23,993 nucleotides of DNA, from NCBI GenBank assembly GCA_964425005.1, contig CAYRKT010000020.1, forward strand, positions 1 to 23,993, given 5' to 3'. The stretch's first letter is position 1. The number at the start of each line of letters is the position of its first letter. Shown here one piece after another: positions 1 through 8,237 of the stretch. The notes under the pieces are model-generated. The model worked only from the letters and a program-made list of their open reading frames with translations, was not told where the DNA came from and did not search any database. The DNA is from CAYRKT01 sp964425005. GTDB lineage: Bacteria; Synergistota; Synergistia; CAYRKT01. The translations under genes were made by a program, and so were the position numbers.

Positions 1-2
1 TC

Positions 3-551
3 GTTGGGGTCTACAGGAAGACGCATCCCTTCGCCGCCGAGGACGTGAGGTTCGGCGGCTGGACCACGCCCGGTAGGGAGGCCCCGGTGTTCGAGACCGA
101 CCTCTGCAGGCTGGGGATCGTGATATGCTACGACGGGGACTTCCCGGATCTGGCCACCACCATGGCCCTCAGGGGGGCGGAGCTCATAGCCCGTCCGTCC
201 GCTCTGCTTCGGACTTACGACCACTGGTGGGCCACCAACTTCGCCAGGGCTTACGACAACCACGTCTACCTGGTGGGCGTGAACGCCGTGGGTTCGGATC
301 CGGGGGGGAACTTCTACTTCGGCCACAGCATGATCGTGGCCCCCAATGGCTGGAAGCTGGCCCAGGGCAGGTGCGCGGAGGAGATGGTGTACGCCAGGTT
401 GAGCCCGGATCCCATGAGGACGATATACGGCGGAATGACCTCTTTGCAGAGCTTCGACCACTTGGAGGACAGGAACCTGGAGGCCTACGACGTGATGAGA
501 AGCGGCAGGTGTCCTTTCAAGCCGGGCCGTCACGTAAAGGGAGGTGAGTAG
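3..551 (+). CDS. nitrilase-superfamily amidohydrolase, C-terminal part (5' end outside window)
   Basis: This is the 3' portion of a carbon-nitrogen hydrolase of the nitrilase superfamily; the reading frame is already open at base 3. The catalytic Lys lies in the early YRKTH stretch and the nucleophilic Cys in GIVICYDGDFPD; the third catalytic residue (Glu) would lie upstream of the window. The segments MALRGAEL and FGHSMIVAPNGW resemble the amidase/formamidase side of the superfamily, as opposed to true nitrilases, which suggests hydrolysis of a small amide or a carbamoyl compound in the cytoplasm. The stop is 3 bp before the DUF1116 gene, so they are co-transcribed. Next to a purine-type hydroxylase it may process a ring-opened product; the substrate is inferred, not seen. 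Confidence 0.88.
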   Translation, partial: VGVYRKTHPFAAEDVRFGGWTTPGREAPVFETDLCRLGIVICYDGDFPDLATTMALRGAELIARPSALLRTYDHWWATNFARAYDNHVYLVGVNAVGSDPGGNFYFGHSMIVAPNGWKLAQGRCAEEMVYARLSPDPMRTIYGGMTSLQSFDHLEDRNLEAYDVMRSGRCPFKPGRHVKGGE

Positions 552-554
552 TCC

Positions 555-1814
555 TTGGGCGTCGATCTGGAGAAGTCCAACAGGGAGGCCCTCTCCAGGC
601 TGTTGTCGGCCAGACCTTTCTGGGTGGGGATGGGCTTAGCTAAAGAGCTCGTACCTGGGATGGGCGAGAGGACCTTCACCCACGCGGGTCCCCCCATATC
701 CTGGGAGAGGATGTCTGGCCCCATGAGGGGAGCGGTCATAGCGGGGGTGCTCTACGAGGGCTGGGCCAGGACGCCGGAGGAGGCGGAGGCCTTCGCCGCA
801 TCTGGAGAGGTCGAGTTTCGGCCCAACCACGACCACAGCGCCGTGGGGCCCATGGCCGGCGTGATAACGCCCAACATGCCGGTCTTCGTGGTGGAGAACA
901 GGGCCTTCGGCAACAGGGTCTACACCAACATGCTGGAGGGCCTCGGCAAGGTCATGAGGATGGGGGCTTACGACGAGGAGGTCCTCTCTAGGCTCAGGTG
1001 GATGAGGGATGTGCTATACCCGGTCCTGAGGAGGGCCATAGAGAGGGCCTCTTCGGTGGGCGAGGAGGTGGACCTCAAGTCCATAATAGCCCAGGCCCTT
1101 CACATGGGCGATGAGCTCCACAACCGGAACAAGGCGGCCACCTCTTTGCTGATAAAGAACATAGCGCCTCACATGGTGGAGACCTCGCCGCCCGACAAGG
1201 TCTCCGAGGTCATAAAGTTCCTGGCGAAGACGGATCACTTCTTCCTGAACCTGGGCATGGCTGCGGCCAAGGCCTCTTTGGATCCGGCCCATGGGATCGA
1301 GGGCTCCAGCTTGGTCACCGTCATGGCCAGGAACGGCACCGACTTCGGTATAAAGGTGTCCGGCCTCGGGGACGAGTGGTTCACCTGTCCGGCGGCGGTG
1401 CCTGACGTCCTGCTGTTCCCAGGCTTCACCAAGGAGGACGTGAACCCCGACATAGGCGACAGCGCCATCATGGAGACCGTGGGGGTGGGGGGTTTCGCCT
1501 TGGCCTGTGCTCCCGCGATAGTGCAGTTCATAGGCGGTTCACCTCAGGATGGGATCAACTACACCCTGGAGATGTACGAGATAACCATTGCCGAGAACGA
1601 CACCTACACCATCCCTCAGCTCAACTTCAGGGGCACGCCCACGGGCATAGACCTGCTGAAGGTGGTGGAGACCGGGATAACGCCGGTATTGGACACCGGG
1701 GCGGCCTGCAAGAGGCCTGGGGTGGGCCAGGTGGGGGCTGGGATAGTCAGGATGCCGATGGAGGCCTTCGAGAGGGCTGCATCTCGATTCGTGGAGAGAT
1801 ACCTGGAGGAGTAA
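555..1814 (+). CDS. DUF1116 family protein (AllG/YlbE-like)
   Basis: A 419-residue soluble protein of the DUF1116 family, recognised from the early PFWVGMGLAKELVPGMG stretch, the FRPNHDHSAVGPMAG block and the GVGGFALACAPAIV segment. E. coli YlbE (AllG) belongs to this family and works with FdrA (AllF) and YlbF (AllH) in carbamoyl transfer from oxalurate, giving oxamate and carbamoyl phosphate during anaerobic allantoin use. Whether this copy does the same is inference: AllF and AllH partners are not in the window and could lie upstream. The start is TTG with GGGAGGTGAG just before it, and the gene is 4 bp ahead of the FAD subunit gene, in line with one purine or ureide catabolic operon. Confidence 0.85.
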   Translation: MGVDLEKSNREALSRLLSARPFWVGMGLAKELVPGMGERTFTHAGPPISWERMSGPMRGAVIAGVLYEGWARTPEEAEAFAASGEVEFRPNHDHSAVGPMAGVITPNMPVFVVENRAFGNRVYTNMLEGLGKVMRMGAYDEEVLSRLRWMRDVLYPVLRRAIERASSVGEEVDLKSIIAQALHMGDELHNRNKAATSLLIKNIAPHMVETSPPDKVSEVIKFLAKTDHFFLNLGMAAAKASLDPAHGIEGSSLVTVMARNGTDFGIKVSGLGDEWFTCPAAVPDVLLFPGFTKEDVNPDIGDSAIMETVGVGGFALACAPAIVQFIGGSPQDGINYTLEMYEITIAENDTYTIPQLNFRGTPTGIDLLKVVETGITPVLDTGAACKRPGVGQVGAGIVRMPMEAFERAASRFVERYLEE

Positions 1815-1818
1815 GGGG

Positions 1819-2694
1819 GTGAAGGGAATGCTTGCTTTCGAGGTGGAGCGTCCCCTCACGCTGAGCCAGGCCCTGGCGATACTGGGCGAGGGCCTGGGCG
1901 CCGCTGTGCCCAAGGCTGGGGGCACCGACCTGCTGGTGTGGATAAAGAGCAGGGCCGTACTCCCCAAGGTGGTGGTGGATCTGGGCTTGATAGACGAGCT
2001 CAGGTGCATGGAGTTCAGGCCTGGCGAGGGGCTTAAGCTCGGGGCCTTGGTCACCTGCAACGAGGTGGTCAGGTCCGAGGAGGTCCAAACCCACTATCCG
2101 GCCCTGTGGGAGGCCTGCCGCAGACACTCCGACTGGCAGATAAGGAGCAGGGCCACGGTGGTGGGAAACGTCTGCTCCGCCGTCCCATCGGGCGACACCA
2201 TGCCGGCCCTCTACTGCTACGGGGCGGTGGTCCACTTGGTGGGGCCAAGGGGGGAGAGGGACGTGCCCATCGACTCCTTCGTCCGCGGGCCCAGGGTCAA
2301 GGACCTGAGGCACGACGAGCTGGTCAGCCACATCTTCGTCCCCGATCCCGGACGTAACGCCGGGTGCTACCTTAAGCTGGGCAGGAGGAACGCCCTCGAC
2401 ATAGCGCAGGTAGGGGTGGCCTGCGTGGCCCTGAGGTCGGGCGAGGGGGTCGAGTACAGGATAGGGTTAGGGGCTGTGGCGCCGACCCCCCTGAGGGCCC
2501 TTGAGGCGGAGGAGATGTTACGGGGCCACTTTGGCCCGAACGATGCTCTGCTGGAGAGGGCGGCATCCGCCGCCTCCGCTGCTTCCAGGCCCATATCGGA
2601 CGTCAGGGCCAGCGCTGAGTATCGTAGGGCCATGGTGGGGGAGCTGGTTAAGGAGGCCGTCAGGATCGTCTCCTCTAGGCTCGTGGAGGGATAG
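1819..2694 (+). CDS. molybdenum hydroxylase FAD-binding subunit (CoxM/XdhB type)
   Basis: The 291-residue medium subunit of a xanthine-dehydrogenase-family enzyme. It carries FAD and passes electrons from the 2Fe-2S clusters to the acceptor. The two FAD-contact motifs are visible: AGGTDL at residues 33-38 and a TVVGN stretch near 113-117 (family form TIGGN), followed by the usual SAVPSGDTMPAL region. The C-terminal CO-dehydrogenase flavoprotein domain follows (GLGAVAPTPLRALEAE). The start used is GTG; an ATG 9 bases later is possible. It is 4 bp behind the DUF1116 gene and 4 bp ahead of the iron-sulfur subunit, giving the medium-small-large order of separately encoded three-subunit enzymes. 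Confidence 0.93.
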   Translation: MKGMLAFEVERPLTLSQALAILGEGLGAAVPKAGGTDLLVWIKSRAVLPKVVVDLGLIDELRCMEFRPGEGLKLGALVTCNEVVRSEEVQTHYPALWEACRRHSDWQIRSRATVVGNVCSAVPSGDTMPALYCYGAVVHLVGPRGERDVPIDSFVRGPRVKDLRHDELVSHIFVPDPGRNAGCYLKLGRRNALDIAQVGVACVALRSGEGVEYRIGLGAVAPTPLRALEAEEMLRGHFGPNDALLERAASAASAASRPISDVRASAEYRRAMVGELVKEAVRIVSSRLVEG

Positions 2695-2698
2695 GGAC

Positions 2699-3181
2699 AT
2701 GGAGAAGAGGGTGGTGCGCTTTACTCTCAACGGCAAGCCGGTAAAGTACGAGGTGGAGCCCTCTGCGACCCTGCTCAGGGCGCTCAGGGCCGAGGGGGTC
2801 ACCAGCGTGAAGAGGGGTTGCGAGGAGGGTGAGTGTGGGACCTGTACCGTTCTCTTGGATGGGACGCCGGTCAAGTCGTGCTTGATCCTGGCGCTGGAGG
2901 TAGAGGGCAGGAGCGTGACCACCGCCGAGGGTCTTTTGGGGCCGAACGGGGAGCTCCATCCCGTCCAGAGGGCCTTCGTGGAGGAGGGTGGCATCCAGTG
3001 CGGCTTCTGCACCCCGGCGATGGTGCTCACCGCCTATGCTCTCCTGAGGGATAACCCCTGTCCCACGGAGGACCAGATAAAGGAGGCCATCTCGGGGAAC
3101 CTGTGCCGCTGCACCGGATACGCGGGGATAATAAGGGCCGTCAAGAGGGCCGCTGAGCTCATGAGGGAGGAGAGGAGGTGA
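2699..3181 (+). CDS. molybdenum hydroxylase 2Fe-2S subunit (CoxS/XdhC-small type)
   Basis: A 160-residue iron-sulfur subunit. The plant-ferredoxin-type cluster ligands are C41, C46, C49 and C61 (GCEEGECGTC then KSC). The second, all-alpha cluster uses C101, C104, C136 and C138 (QCGFC and LCRC). This eight-Cys pattern is diagnostic of the family and both clusters look intact. The frame is open further upstream, but ATG at 2699 gives the normal family length, has GGAGGGATAGG before it and sits 4 bp after the FAD-subunit stop, so the longer version is rejected. It relays electrons between the Mo site and FAD. Confidence 0.95.
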   Translation: MEKRVVRFTLNGKPVKYEVEPSATLLRALRAEGVTSVKRGCEEGECGTCTVLLDGTPVKSCLILALEVEGRSVTTAEGLLGPNGELHPVQRAFVEEGGIQCGFCTPAMVLTAYALLRDNPCPTEDQIKEAISGNLCRCTGYAGIIRAVKRAAELMREERR

Positions 3182-3188
3182 AGGTGCT

Positions 3189-5546
3189 ATGGAGGAGAAG
3201 AGGGCTATAGGGGCTTGGGTTACCAGGGTGTACGACGATCAGAAGGCGGCCGGCACCCTAAAGTACACCGACGACCTCTCCTTCGGCCCGGAACTCTTGC
3301 ACGCCAGGGCCGTTAGGTCCACCGTGGCCTCGGGCATCATAAAGAGCATAGATCCCACCGACGCCCTGAAGGTCCCCGGGGTCGTCAAGGTCATAACCGG
3401 CAGGAGCTTCCCGATCCGCTTTGGGTTGTACCTGAAGGACAGAAACGCCATGGCCATAGAGAGGGTCAGGTACGTGGGCGAGCCCGTAGCCCTTGTGGTG
3501 GCCGAGACGGAGGACGCGGCGGAGGAGGGGGCTTTGAGGGTGAAGGTGGAGTACGAGGAGCTTCCGGCCGTCTTCGATCCGCTCGAGGCGATGAAGGAGG
3601 GGGCTCCTCTGGTCCATCCGGACCTCGGGAGCTACGAGAAGGTCCCCTTCGTCCTCCCGGTCCCCGGCACCAACATAGCCCAGCACTTCAAGCTCAGGAG
3701 AGGCGACGTGGAGAAGGGCTTCGCCGAGGCCGACCACATCTTCGAGGAGGAGTTCTCCTGTCCCCAGATAGCGCACGCCGCCCTGGAGACCCACGTCTGC
3801 ATAGCTGTCCAGGACAGGGCTTCTGGGGAGATAACCATATGGAGCTCTGCCCAGTCGCCCTTCACGGTGAGGGACATAATAGCTAGGAACCTCAACCTGC
3901 CGCTCAACAAGGTTAGGGTGATAACGCCTCCCATAGGCGGCGGCTTCGGCGGCAAGGCCGGAGTGACCATAGAGCCCCTGTGCCTGGCTGCCGCCATGGA
4001 TCCGGACATCAAGGGTAGGCCCGTCAAGCTCTTCATCCCCAGGGAGGAGCAGATGGTCACAACCTGGGTCAGGCAGGGGTGGTACTCGAAGATAAAGATA
4101 GGGGTGAAGAGGGACGGCACCATCACGGCCATGAAGCTCATGCTGGTCTTCGACACCGGCTCGTCCGCTGAGTATGGGGTAAACCCCGTTAGAAGCGCTG
4201 GCTATACAGTTATGGGTTGCTACTACATACCCAACATCTGGGCCGACGCCTACGGGGTGTACACCAACAAGCCCTTCGGCGGTGCCTTCAGGGGATTTGG
4301 CCTTCCCGAGCTCATGGGTGGGCTAGAGGCCACCATAGACACCATAGCCCACAGGCTCGGGATGGATCCGGTGGAGTTCAGGCTCAAGAACCTCCTGCGC
4401 CCGGGCCTTCCCACCTGCACCGGCATGCCCATGCACCCGCACGCCCTGGACAAGATAATAGAGGAGGTGGCCAGGAGGATAGAGTATGGTAAAAAGGAGC
4501 CCCCCATCAGGAGCGGCTGGAGGAGGGGCAAGGGTATAGCGTTGGCCATAAAGGCCCCTGCCATGCCCGCCGACGCATCCTCCTCGGCCACGGTGGAGCT
4601 GCTGGGCGATGGGACGGTCAGGGCTTTGGCCGCCACCATGGACATGGGTCAGGGCACTTACACCGCTTTCGCCCAGATAGTCGCCGACGAGCTGGGGGTT
4701 CCCATAGAGAGGGTTAAACTTTACTATCCTGACACCGCGTCGCATCCTTACGATTGGCAGACGGTGGCCAGCAGGTCGCTTTGGTCCATGGGCATGGCCC
4801 TGAAGCAGGCCTGTCAGGATGTGAAGAGGCAGCTTCTGGAGCTCTACGCGGAGTACTGGCAGGTCCAACCCGAGGACATAAGGATAGAGAACGGCACGGT
4901 CTACTGCGATAAGCTGGGGATCTCCGAGCCCCTGGACGTGAAGGTCCAAAACGGCTTCAAGATGCCCAGCGGAGTCCTCAAGGGAGGTCCGATAGTGGGC
5001 AAGGGGCACTTCGTGCCGCCGGACGTGGTCTACCCCGACCTGGAGACGGGCCAATCCCCCAAGAGCGTCGTCCACTTCACCGTGGGCGCCGTGGGCCTGG
5101 ACGTGGAGGTGAACCCCAGGACCGGCGAGATAGCGGTCAACAAGGCGGTGGCCGGCTACGACGTGGGCAAGGCCATATCGCCCATCAACGTCAAGGGGCA
5201 GATAGAGGGCGGTACGGTCCAGGGGCTTTCCGCTGCGGTGATGGAGGGGATGTACTACGACGAGAGGGGCAGGCTCCTCAATCCGGACTTCACCGACTAC
5301 AAGATAGCCACCGCCATGGACGTGCCCGATGAGATAGAGAGCTTCTGGGAGGAGACGCCGGAGGAGCTGTCCCCATACGGGAACAGGGGTGTAGGGGAGC
5401 ACTCCATGATAGCCCCGGGCCCAGCCCTCAGCAACGCCCTTTACGACGCCTTGGGCATAAGGATACATCGCTATCCCTTCACCAGGGAGAGGGTCTACAT
5501 GGCCGTCAAGGCGGCGGAGAGGGGCGAGAAGGACTTCTGGGGTTGA
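3189..5546 (+). CDS. molybdenum hydroxylase large, molybdopterin-binding subunit (xanthine dehydrogenase family)
   Basis: The 785-residue catalytic subunit. It has an N-terminal aldehyde oxidase/xanthine dehydrogenase a/b hammerhead domain (about residues 15-130), then the Mo-cofactor domain. Visible cofactor and active-site motifs are GGGFGGKAG from residue 250, GAFRGFGLPE with Arg 368, DMGQGTYTAFAQIVADELG, and GVGEH with the expected catalytic base Glu 737. The enzyme hydroxylates a carbon next to nitrogen, or an aldehyde, with water as oxygen source. A uracil/xanthine permease downstream points to a purine such as hypoxanthine, xanthine or urate, but substrate cannot be read reliably from motifs. 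The CoxL active-site Cys loop of CO dehydrogenase was not seen. The gene is 7 bp after the 2Fe-2S subunit. Confidence 0.93.
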   Translation: MEEKRAIGAWVTRVYDDQKAAGTLKYTDDLSFGPELLHARAVRSTVASGIIKSIDPTDALKVPGVVKVITGRSFPIRFGLYLKDRNAMAIERVRYVGEPVALVVAETEDAAEEGALRVKVEYEELPAVFDPLEAMKEGAPLVHPDLGSYEKVPFVLPVPGTNIAQHFKLRRGDVEKGFAEADHIFEEEFSCPQIAHAALETHVCIAVQDRASGEITIWSSAQSPFTVRDIIARNLNLPLNKVRVITPPIGGGFGGKAGVTIEPLCLAAAMDPDIKGRPVKLFIPREEQMVTTWVRQGWYSKIKIGVKRDGTITAMKLMLVFDTGSSAEYGVNPVRSAGYTVMGCYYIPNIWADAYGVYTNKPFGGAFRGFGLPELMGGLEATIDTIAHRLGMDPVEFRLKNLLRPGLPTCTGMPMHPHALDKIIEEVARRIEYGKKEPPIRSGWRRGKGIALAIKAPAMPADASSSATVELLGDGTVRALAATMDMGQGTYTAFAQIVADELGVPIERVKLYYPDTASHPYDWQTVASRSLWSMGMALKQACQDVKRQLLELYAEYWQVQPEDIRIENGTVYCDKLGISEPLDVKVQNGFKMPSGVLKGGPIVGKGHFVPPDVVYPDLETGQSPKSVVHFTVGAVGLDVEVNPRTGEIAVNKAVAGYDVGKAISPINVKGQIEGGTVQGLSAAVMEGMYYDERGRLLNPDFTDYKIATAMDVPDEIESFWEETPEELSPYGNRGVGEHSMIAPGPALSNALYDALGIRIHRYPFTRERVYMAVKAAERGEKDFWG

Positions 5547-5555
5547 TCGGCCCTT

Positions 5556-5597
5556 AGGGGAGGCGAAGGGGGCGCACGGCCCCTGCTCGCCTCCCCT
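5556..5597. terminator. strong hairpin after the hydroxylase operon
   Basis: An 11-bp perfect inverted repeat, AGGGGAGGCGA (5556-5566) against TCGCCTCCCCT (5587-5597), encloses a second short stem (GGGGC 5569-5573, GCCCC 5579-5583). It begins 9 bp after the large-subunit stop. No T run follows, so it could be a factor-assisted terminator or an mRNA 3'-stabilising hairpin with partial read-through into the permease gene. Confidence 0.6.
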
Positions 5598-5609
5598 GGT
5601 GTGTCGTCG

Positions 5610-5615
5610 TATAAT
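5610..5615 (+). promoter_or_regulatory. possible -10 box upstream of permease gene
   Basis: A perfect TATAAT lies 124 bases before the permease start, just after the hairpin. No -35 element is recognisable at the right distance (that region falls inside the hairpin) and the TGn extension is absent, so this is a weak promoter candidate. The leader that would follow contains an SD-like AAGGAGG partly pairable with CCTCGG. Confidence 0.3.
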
Positions 5616-5733
5616 TTACCAAAGCTCGCCGAAGGAGGTGATGGGACGCCTCGGGTCTCTTCTAGGGAGCTTCGATTTGCACGTGTGTTTCTCATCCCAT
5701 AAGACTTTTTCGGGAAAGGGGGTTCGGTAGGAG

Positions 5734-7110
5734 ATGTCCTCCAGGAGGATAATTTACAGGGTGGACGACAAGCCTCCCCTGCCTATAATGATCCTGGCCG
5801 GCGCTCAGCACGTCCTCACCCTCTTTGGGGCCACCACGCTGGTGCCGCTGATATTCGGTCCTGCCATGGGCATGTCCCAGGAACAGATAGCCTTCTTCAT
5901 CTCCTGCGTCTACCTGGCCATGGGGGTGGCCACGCTGATCCAGACCCATCCGGTCCTGGGATCCGGGCTTCCCATAGTCCAGGGCTCCAGCTTCAGCTTC
6001 ATACCTCCTGTGATGACGGTCATAGGGATGTACAGCGCGCAGGGGCCCAACGCGATCATGCAGTATCTCGGCGGTGGGCTTATAGTCGGTGGATTGGTGC
6101 TCTCTGCCATAGGTTACAGCGGTCTCATAGGGTACGTGCGCAGGGTCATAACGCCCGTGGTCATAGGCCCGACTATAATGGCCATAGGGTTCTCCCTGGC
6201 CAAGGTGGCGGTGGAGTTCAACGCCGCCAACTACTGGCCCGCCTCGCTCCTGGTGGTGGCTCTGGTCTTCTTCTTCAGCCTGATATCTAAGAACAAGTAC
6301 TTCAACATCTTCTCGGTGATCATGGCCATATCGATCACCTATCTGATATGTCTCTTTGCCTCCCTCTCCGGGATATTCGTGCCCGGGCATCCGGCCTACA
6401 TAGACCTCTCCAACGTGGCTAAGGCCCCCTGGTTCAGGTTCACCGGCATAGCCCCCTGGGGTGCGCCCAAGTTCAGCGTGGTGGCCATAAGCGCCCTGGC
6501 GGCGGGCTTCTTCGCGGTGATGATCGAGTCCATAGGGGACTACCACTCCTGCTCCTACGCCTCTGGGCTTCCCGATCCCAGCCCCAAGACCATAAGCAGG
6601 GGGATAGGGGCGGAGGGGCTCAACTGCGCCATAGCTGGATTGCTGGGCGGCGTTGGGACCACTTCCTACACCGAGAACATAGGGCTGATAGGGATAACCG
6701 GCGTGGCCTCCAGGTGGGTCGTGCGGACTGGGGCCATAATACTGATACTCATGAGCACCATAGGGAAGCTCTCGGCCCTCATAGCCACCATACCGAGCCC
6801 GATAATAGGCGGCGCCTACATATCGCTCTTCGGCGTGATAGGAGCCCTGGGGATCCAGGTTCTCATGAGGGCCGACATGGGCAGCCAGCGAAACGTCATG
6901 ATAGTGGGCTTCGCGTTCCTCATGTCCCAGGGGCTTCCCGGATGGGTGGAGGCCAACCAGAAGCTCTTCAGCGAGCTCGGCACCCTCGGCATGATGATAT
7001 GGGCTATCCTGAAGACCCCCATGGCGGTGGCTGGCATCTCCGCCGCCATATGGGACTCCCTGATCCCGGGGACGGACAAGGAGAGGGGCATCACCCCGAG
7101 GGAGGAGTAG
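5734..7110 (+). CDS. NCS2-family uracil/xanthine permease
   Basis: A 458-residue polytopic inner-membrane transporter of the nucleobase:cation symporter-2 family. Family marks are AQHVLTLFGATTLVPLIFG at the start, GSGLPIVQGSSFSF near residue 75, and the substrate/proton-site region ESIGDYHSCSYASG near residue 270. Hydrophobic segments run through the length, fitting the 14-helix UraA fold. It should import a purine or pyrimidine base; its place directly behind the Mo-hydroxylase operon suggests it feeds that enzyme. The ATG is preceded by GGTAGGAG. A strong terminator follows, so it ends a transcription unit. Confidence 0.93.
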   Translation: MSSRRIIYRVDDKPPLPIMILAGAQHVLTLFGATTLVPLIFGPAMGMSQEQIAFFISCVYLAMGVATLIQTHPVLGSGLPIVQGSSFSFIPPVMTVIGMYSAQGPNAIMQYLGGGLIVGGLVLSAIGYSGLIGYVRRVITPVVIGPTIMAIGFSLAKVAVEFNAANYWPASLLVVALVFFFSLISKNKYFNIFSVIMAISITYLICLFASLSGIFVPGHPAYIDLSNVAKAPWFRFTGIAPWGAPKFSVVAISALAAGFFAVMIESIGDYHSCSYASGLPDPSPKTISRGIGAEGLNCAIAGLLGGVGTTSYTENIGLIGITGVASRWVVRTGAIILILMSTIGKLSALIATIPSPIIGGAYISLFGVIGALGIQVLMRADMGSQRNVMIVGFAFLMSQGLPGWVEANQKLFSELGTLGMMIWAILKTPMAVAGISAAIWDSLIPGTDKERGITPREE

Positions 7111-7125
7111 GCTGTCTCGTCTGGG

Positions 7126-7169
7126 CCAGGGACCGGGGCGAAGCTCCGGTCCCTGGTGGGGGCGTTTTT
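7126..7169 (+). terminator. Rho-independent terminator after the permease gene
   Basis: An 11-bp perfect stem CCAGGGACCGG (7126-7136) and CCGGTCCCTGG (7146-7156) with a 9-base loop, then a T5 run at 7165-7169. The T run is 8 bases from the stem, a little farther than ideal, but the position 15 bp after the permease stop supports termination. Confidence 0.75.
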
Positions 7170-7195
7170 GCAACTTAGTTGCATTATCTTGCAAG
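7169..7195. promoter_or_regulatory. TTGCAA-type palindrome, candidate operator of the Mo-cofactor operon
   Basis: TGCAAC-TTA-GTTGCA (7169-7183) is a perfect inverted repeat with 6-base arms. A further self-complementary CTTGCAAG sits at 7188-7195, overlapping the AAGGAG that could serve as ribosome site. A CATTAT that might be a -10 box overlaps the repeat at 7182-7187. The location between a terminator and the first gene of an operon that encodes a Fur-family repressor suggests an autoregulatory operator. That link is inference from position and symmetry. Confidence 0.5.
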
Positions 7196-7214
7196 GAGCG
7201 AGGTGTGTCTTTCG

Positions 7215-8237
7215 GTGAAGCTCACTTCCGTGGGTTTGGAGGAAGCGGTGGGGATGTCCCTGGCCCACGATCTGACCGAGATAGACGTGGACGGAGGCTT
7301 CAAGGGGGCCAGGTTCAAGAGGGGACACGTGGTGAGGCCCGAGGACCTGGAGGTCTTGAGGAGGATGGGGAAGAGCAGGCTTTGGGTCGTCGAGCTGGAG
7401 GAGGGGGAGCTACACGAGGACGAGGCCTCTAGGGCTTTGGCCTCTGCTTTGGCGGGGGAGGGCGTCAGGGTGGAGGGTCCGGGCGAGGGCAAGTGCGGCT
7501 TCTTCGCGGAACGCTTTGGGCTTTTGGTCTACGATCCGTCCTCGGTGGACGCGATCAACGCCTTCGGCGTATGGGCCCTGGTTCTGCTTCCTCCCTTCGT
7601 ACCGGTGAGGGCGGGGGAGCTCGTGGGCTCGATCCGTCCTTTCGGATTGGTCGTGGATAGGGCCTCGTTGGAGGCGACCCTGTCGGTCGTCTCTCCCCTG
7701 TCAGTTAGGGCCTTCGAGCCCCTTAGGGTAGCCCTGGTCACCACCGGCGCGGAGCTGCTCGAGGGCAGGAAGAGGGATGCCTTCAGGCCGAAGCTGGAGG
7801 AGAAGATATCCCCCCTGGGCGGCGTCTTCCTAGGACAGGAGGTGGTCGGGGACGACATCGAGGCCATCGCCTCCAGCGCCAGGTCCTTCCTGGAGAGGGG
7901 GGCAGACCTTATCATATTCACGGGCGGCATGAGCGTGGACGCAGACGATCTCACCCCTAAGGCCATATCGTCCCTGGCGGACGAGGTGTTGTTCAGGGGG
8001 GTGCCCGTGATCCCAGGCAACATGTTGATGCTGGCGAGGAGGGGTAAGGCCTACCTGGTGGGAGCCCCAGCGTGCGTGGTCTTCGAGCGCAGGACCTCCC
8101 TGGACCTGCTCCTGCTCAGGCTGTTCGCTGGGCTGCCTCCTAAGGCGGAGGAGGTAAGGCGATGGGGGGTGGGGGGGTTTTGTAGCAGGTGCGAGGCGTG
8201 CGCGTTCCCTCGCTGCTCCTTCGCCGCCAGGCCTTGA
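7215..8237 (+). CDS. MoeA-like molybdopterin-binding protein with C-terminal Cys cluster
   Basis: A protein of about 340 residues with an N-terminal MoeA-like segment (EAVGMSLAHDLTEI, then GARFKRGHVVRPEDLEVLRRMGK). A MoCF/MogA-like binding fold follows, with VALVTTGAELLEGRKRD and the IIFTGGMSVDADDLTP motif that holds molybdopterin. It is the short MoeA-like type found beside Mo-enzyme genes, not full MoeA, and probably handles or inserts cofactor for the nearby hydroxylase. The tail holds four Cys in CSRCEACAFPRC, a likely metal site. GTG 7215 is chosen because MKLTSVGLEEAVGM is the usual family start and GAGGTG lies 9 bases before it; GTG 7203 and TTG 7179 are alternatives. Confidence 0.82.
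   Translation: MKLTSVGLEEAVGMSLAHDLTEIDVDGGFKGARFKRGHVVRPEDLEVLRRMGKSRLWVVELEEGELHEDEASRALASALAGEGVRVEGPGEGKCGFFAERFGLLVYDPSSVDAINAFGVWALVLLPPFVPVRAGELVGSIRPFGLVVDRASLEATLSVVSPLSVRAFEPLRVALVTTGAELLEGRKRDAFRPKLEEKISPLGGVFLGQEVVGDDIEAIASSARSFLERGADLIIFTGGMSVDADDLTPKAISSLADEVLFRGVPVIPGNMLMLARRGKAYLVGAPACVVFERRTSLDLLLLRLFAGLPPKAEEVRRWGVGGFCSRCEACAFPRCSFAARP

Noticed and set aside
2501..2698. 66-residue N-terminal extension of the 2Fe-2S subunit frame
   Set aside because: It lies wholly inside the FAD-subunit gene in another frame, is Pro/Arg-rich, and the ATG at 2699 gives the family-typical start MEKRVVRFTLNGK.
4323..5468. 381-codon open frame on the minus strand inside the hydroxylase large subunit gene
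   Set aside because: Antisense shadow in GC-rich DNA; low-complexity His/Gly/Val/Leu/Arg-rich protein with no family pattern.
5598..5733. purine riboswitch before the permease
   Set aside because: TATAATTTACC recalls part of the purine aptamer, but the conserved loop and closing-stem sequences are missing.
5692..7194. 500-codon open frame on the minus strand across the permease gene
   Set aside because: Antisense shadow rich in His, Gly and Tyr; the plus strand holds a clear NCS2 permease with its own terminator.
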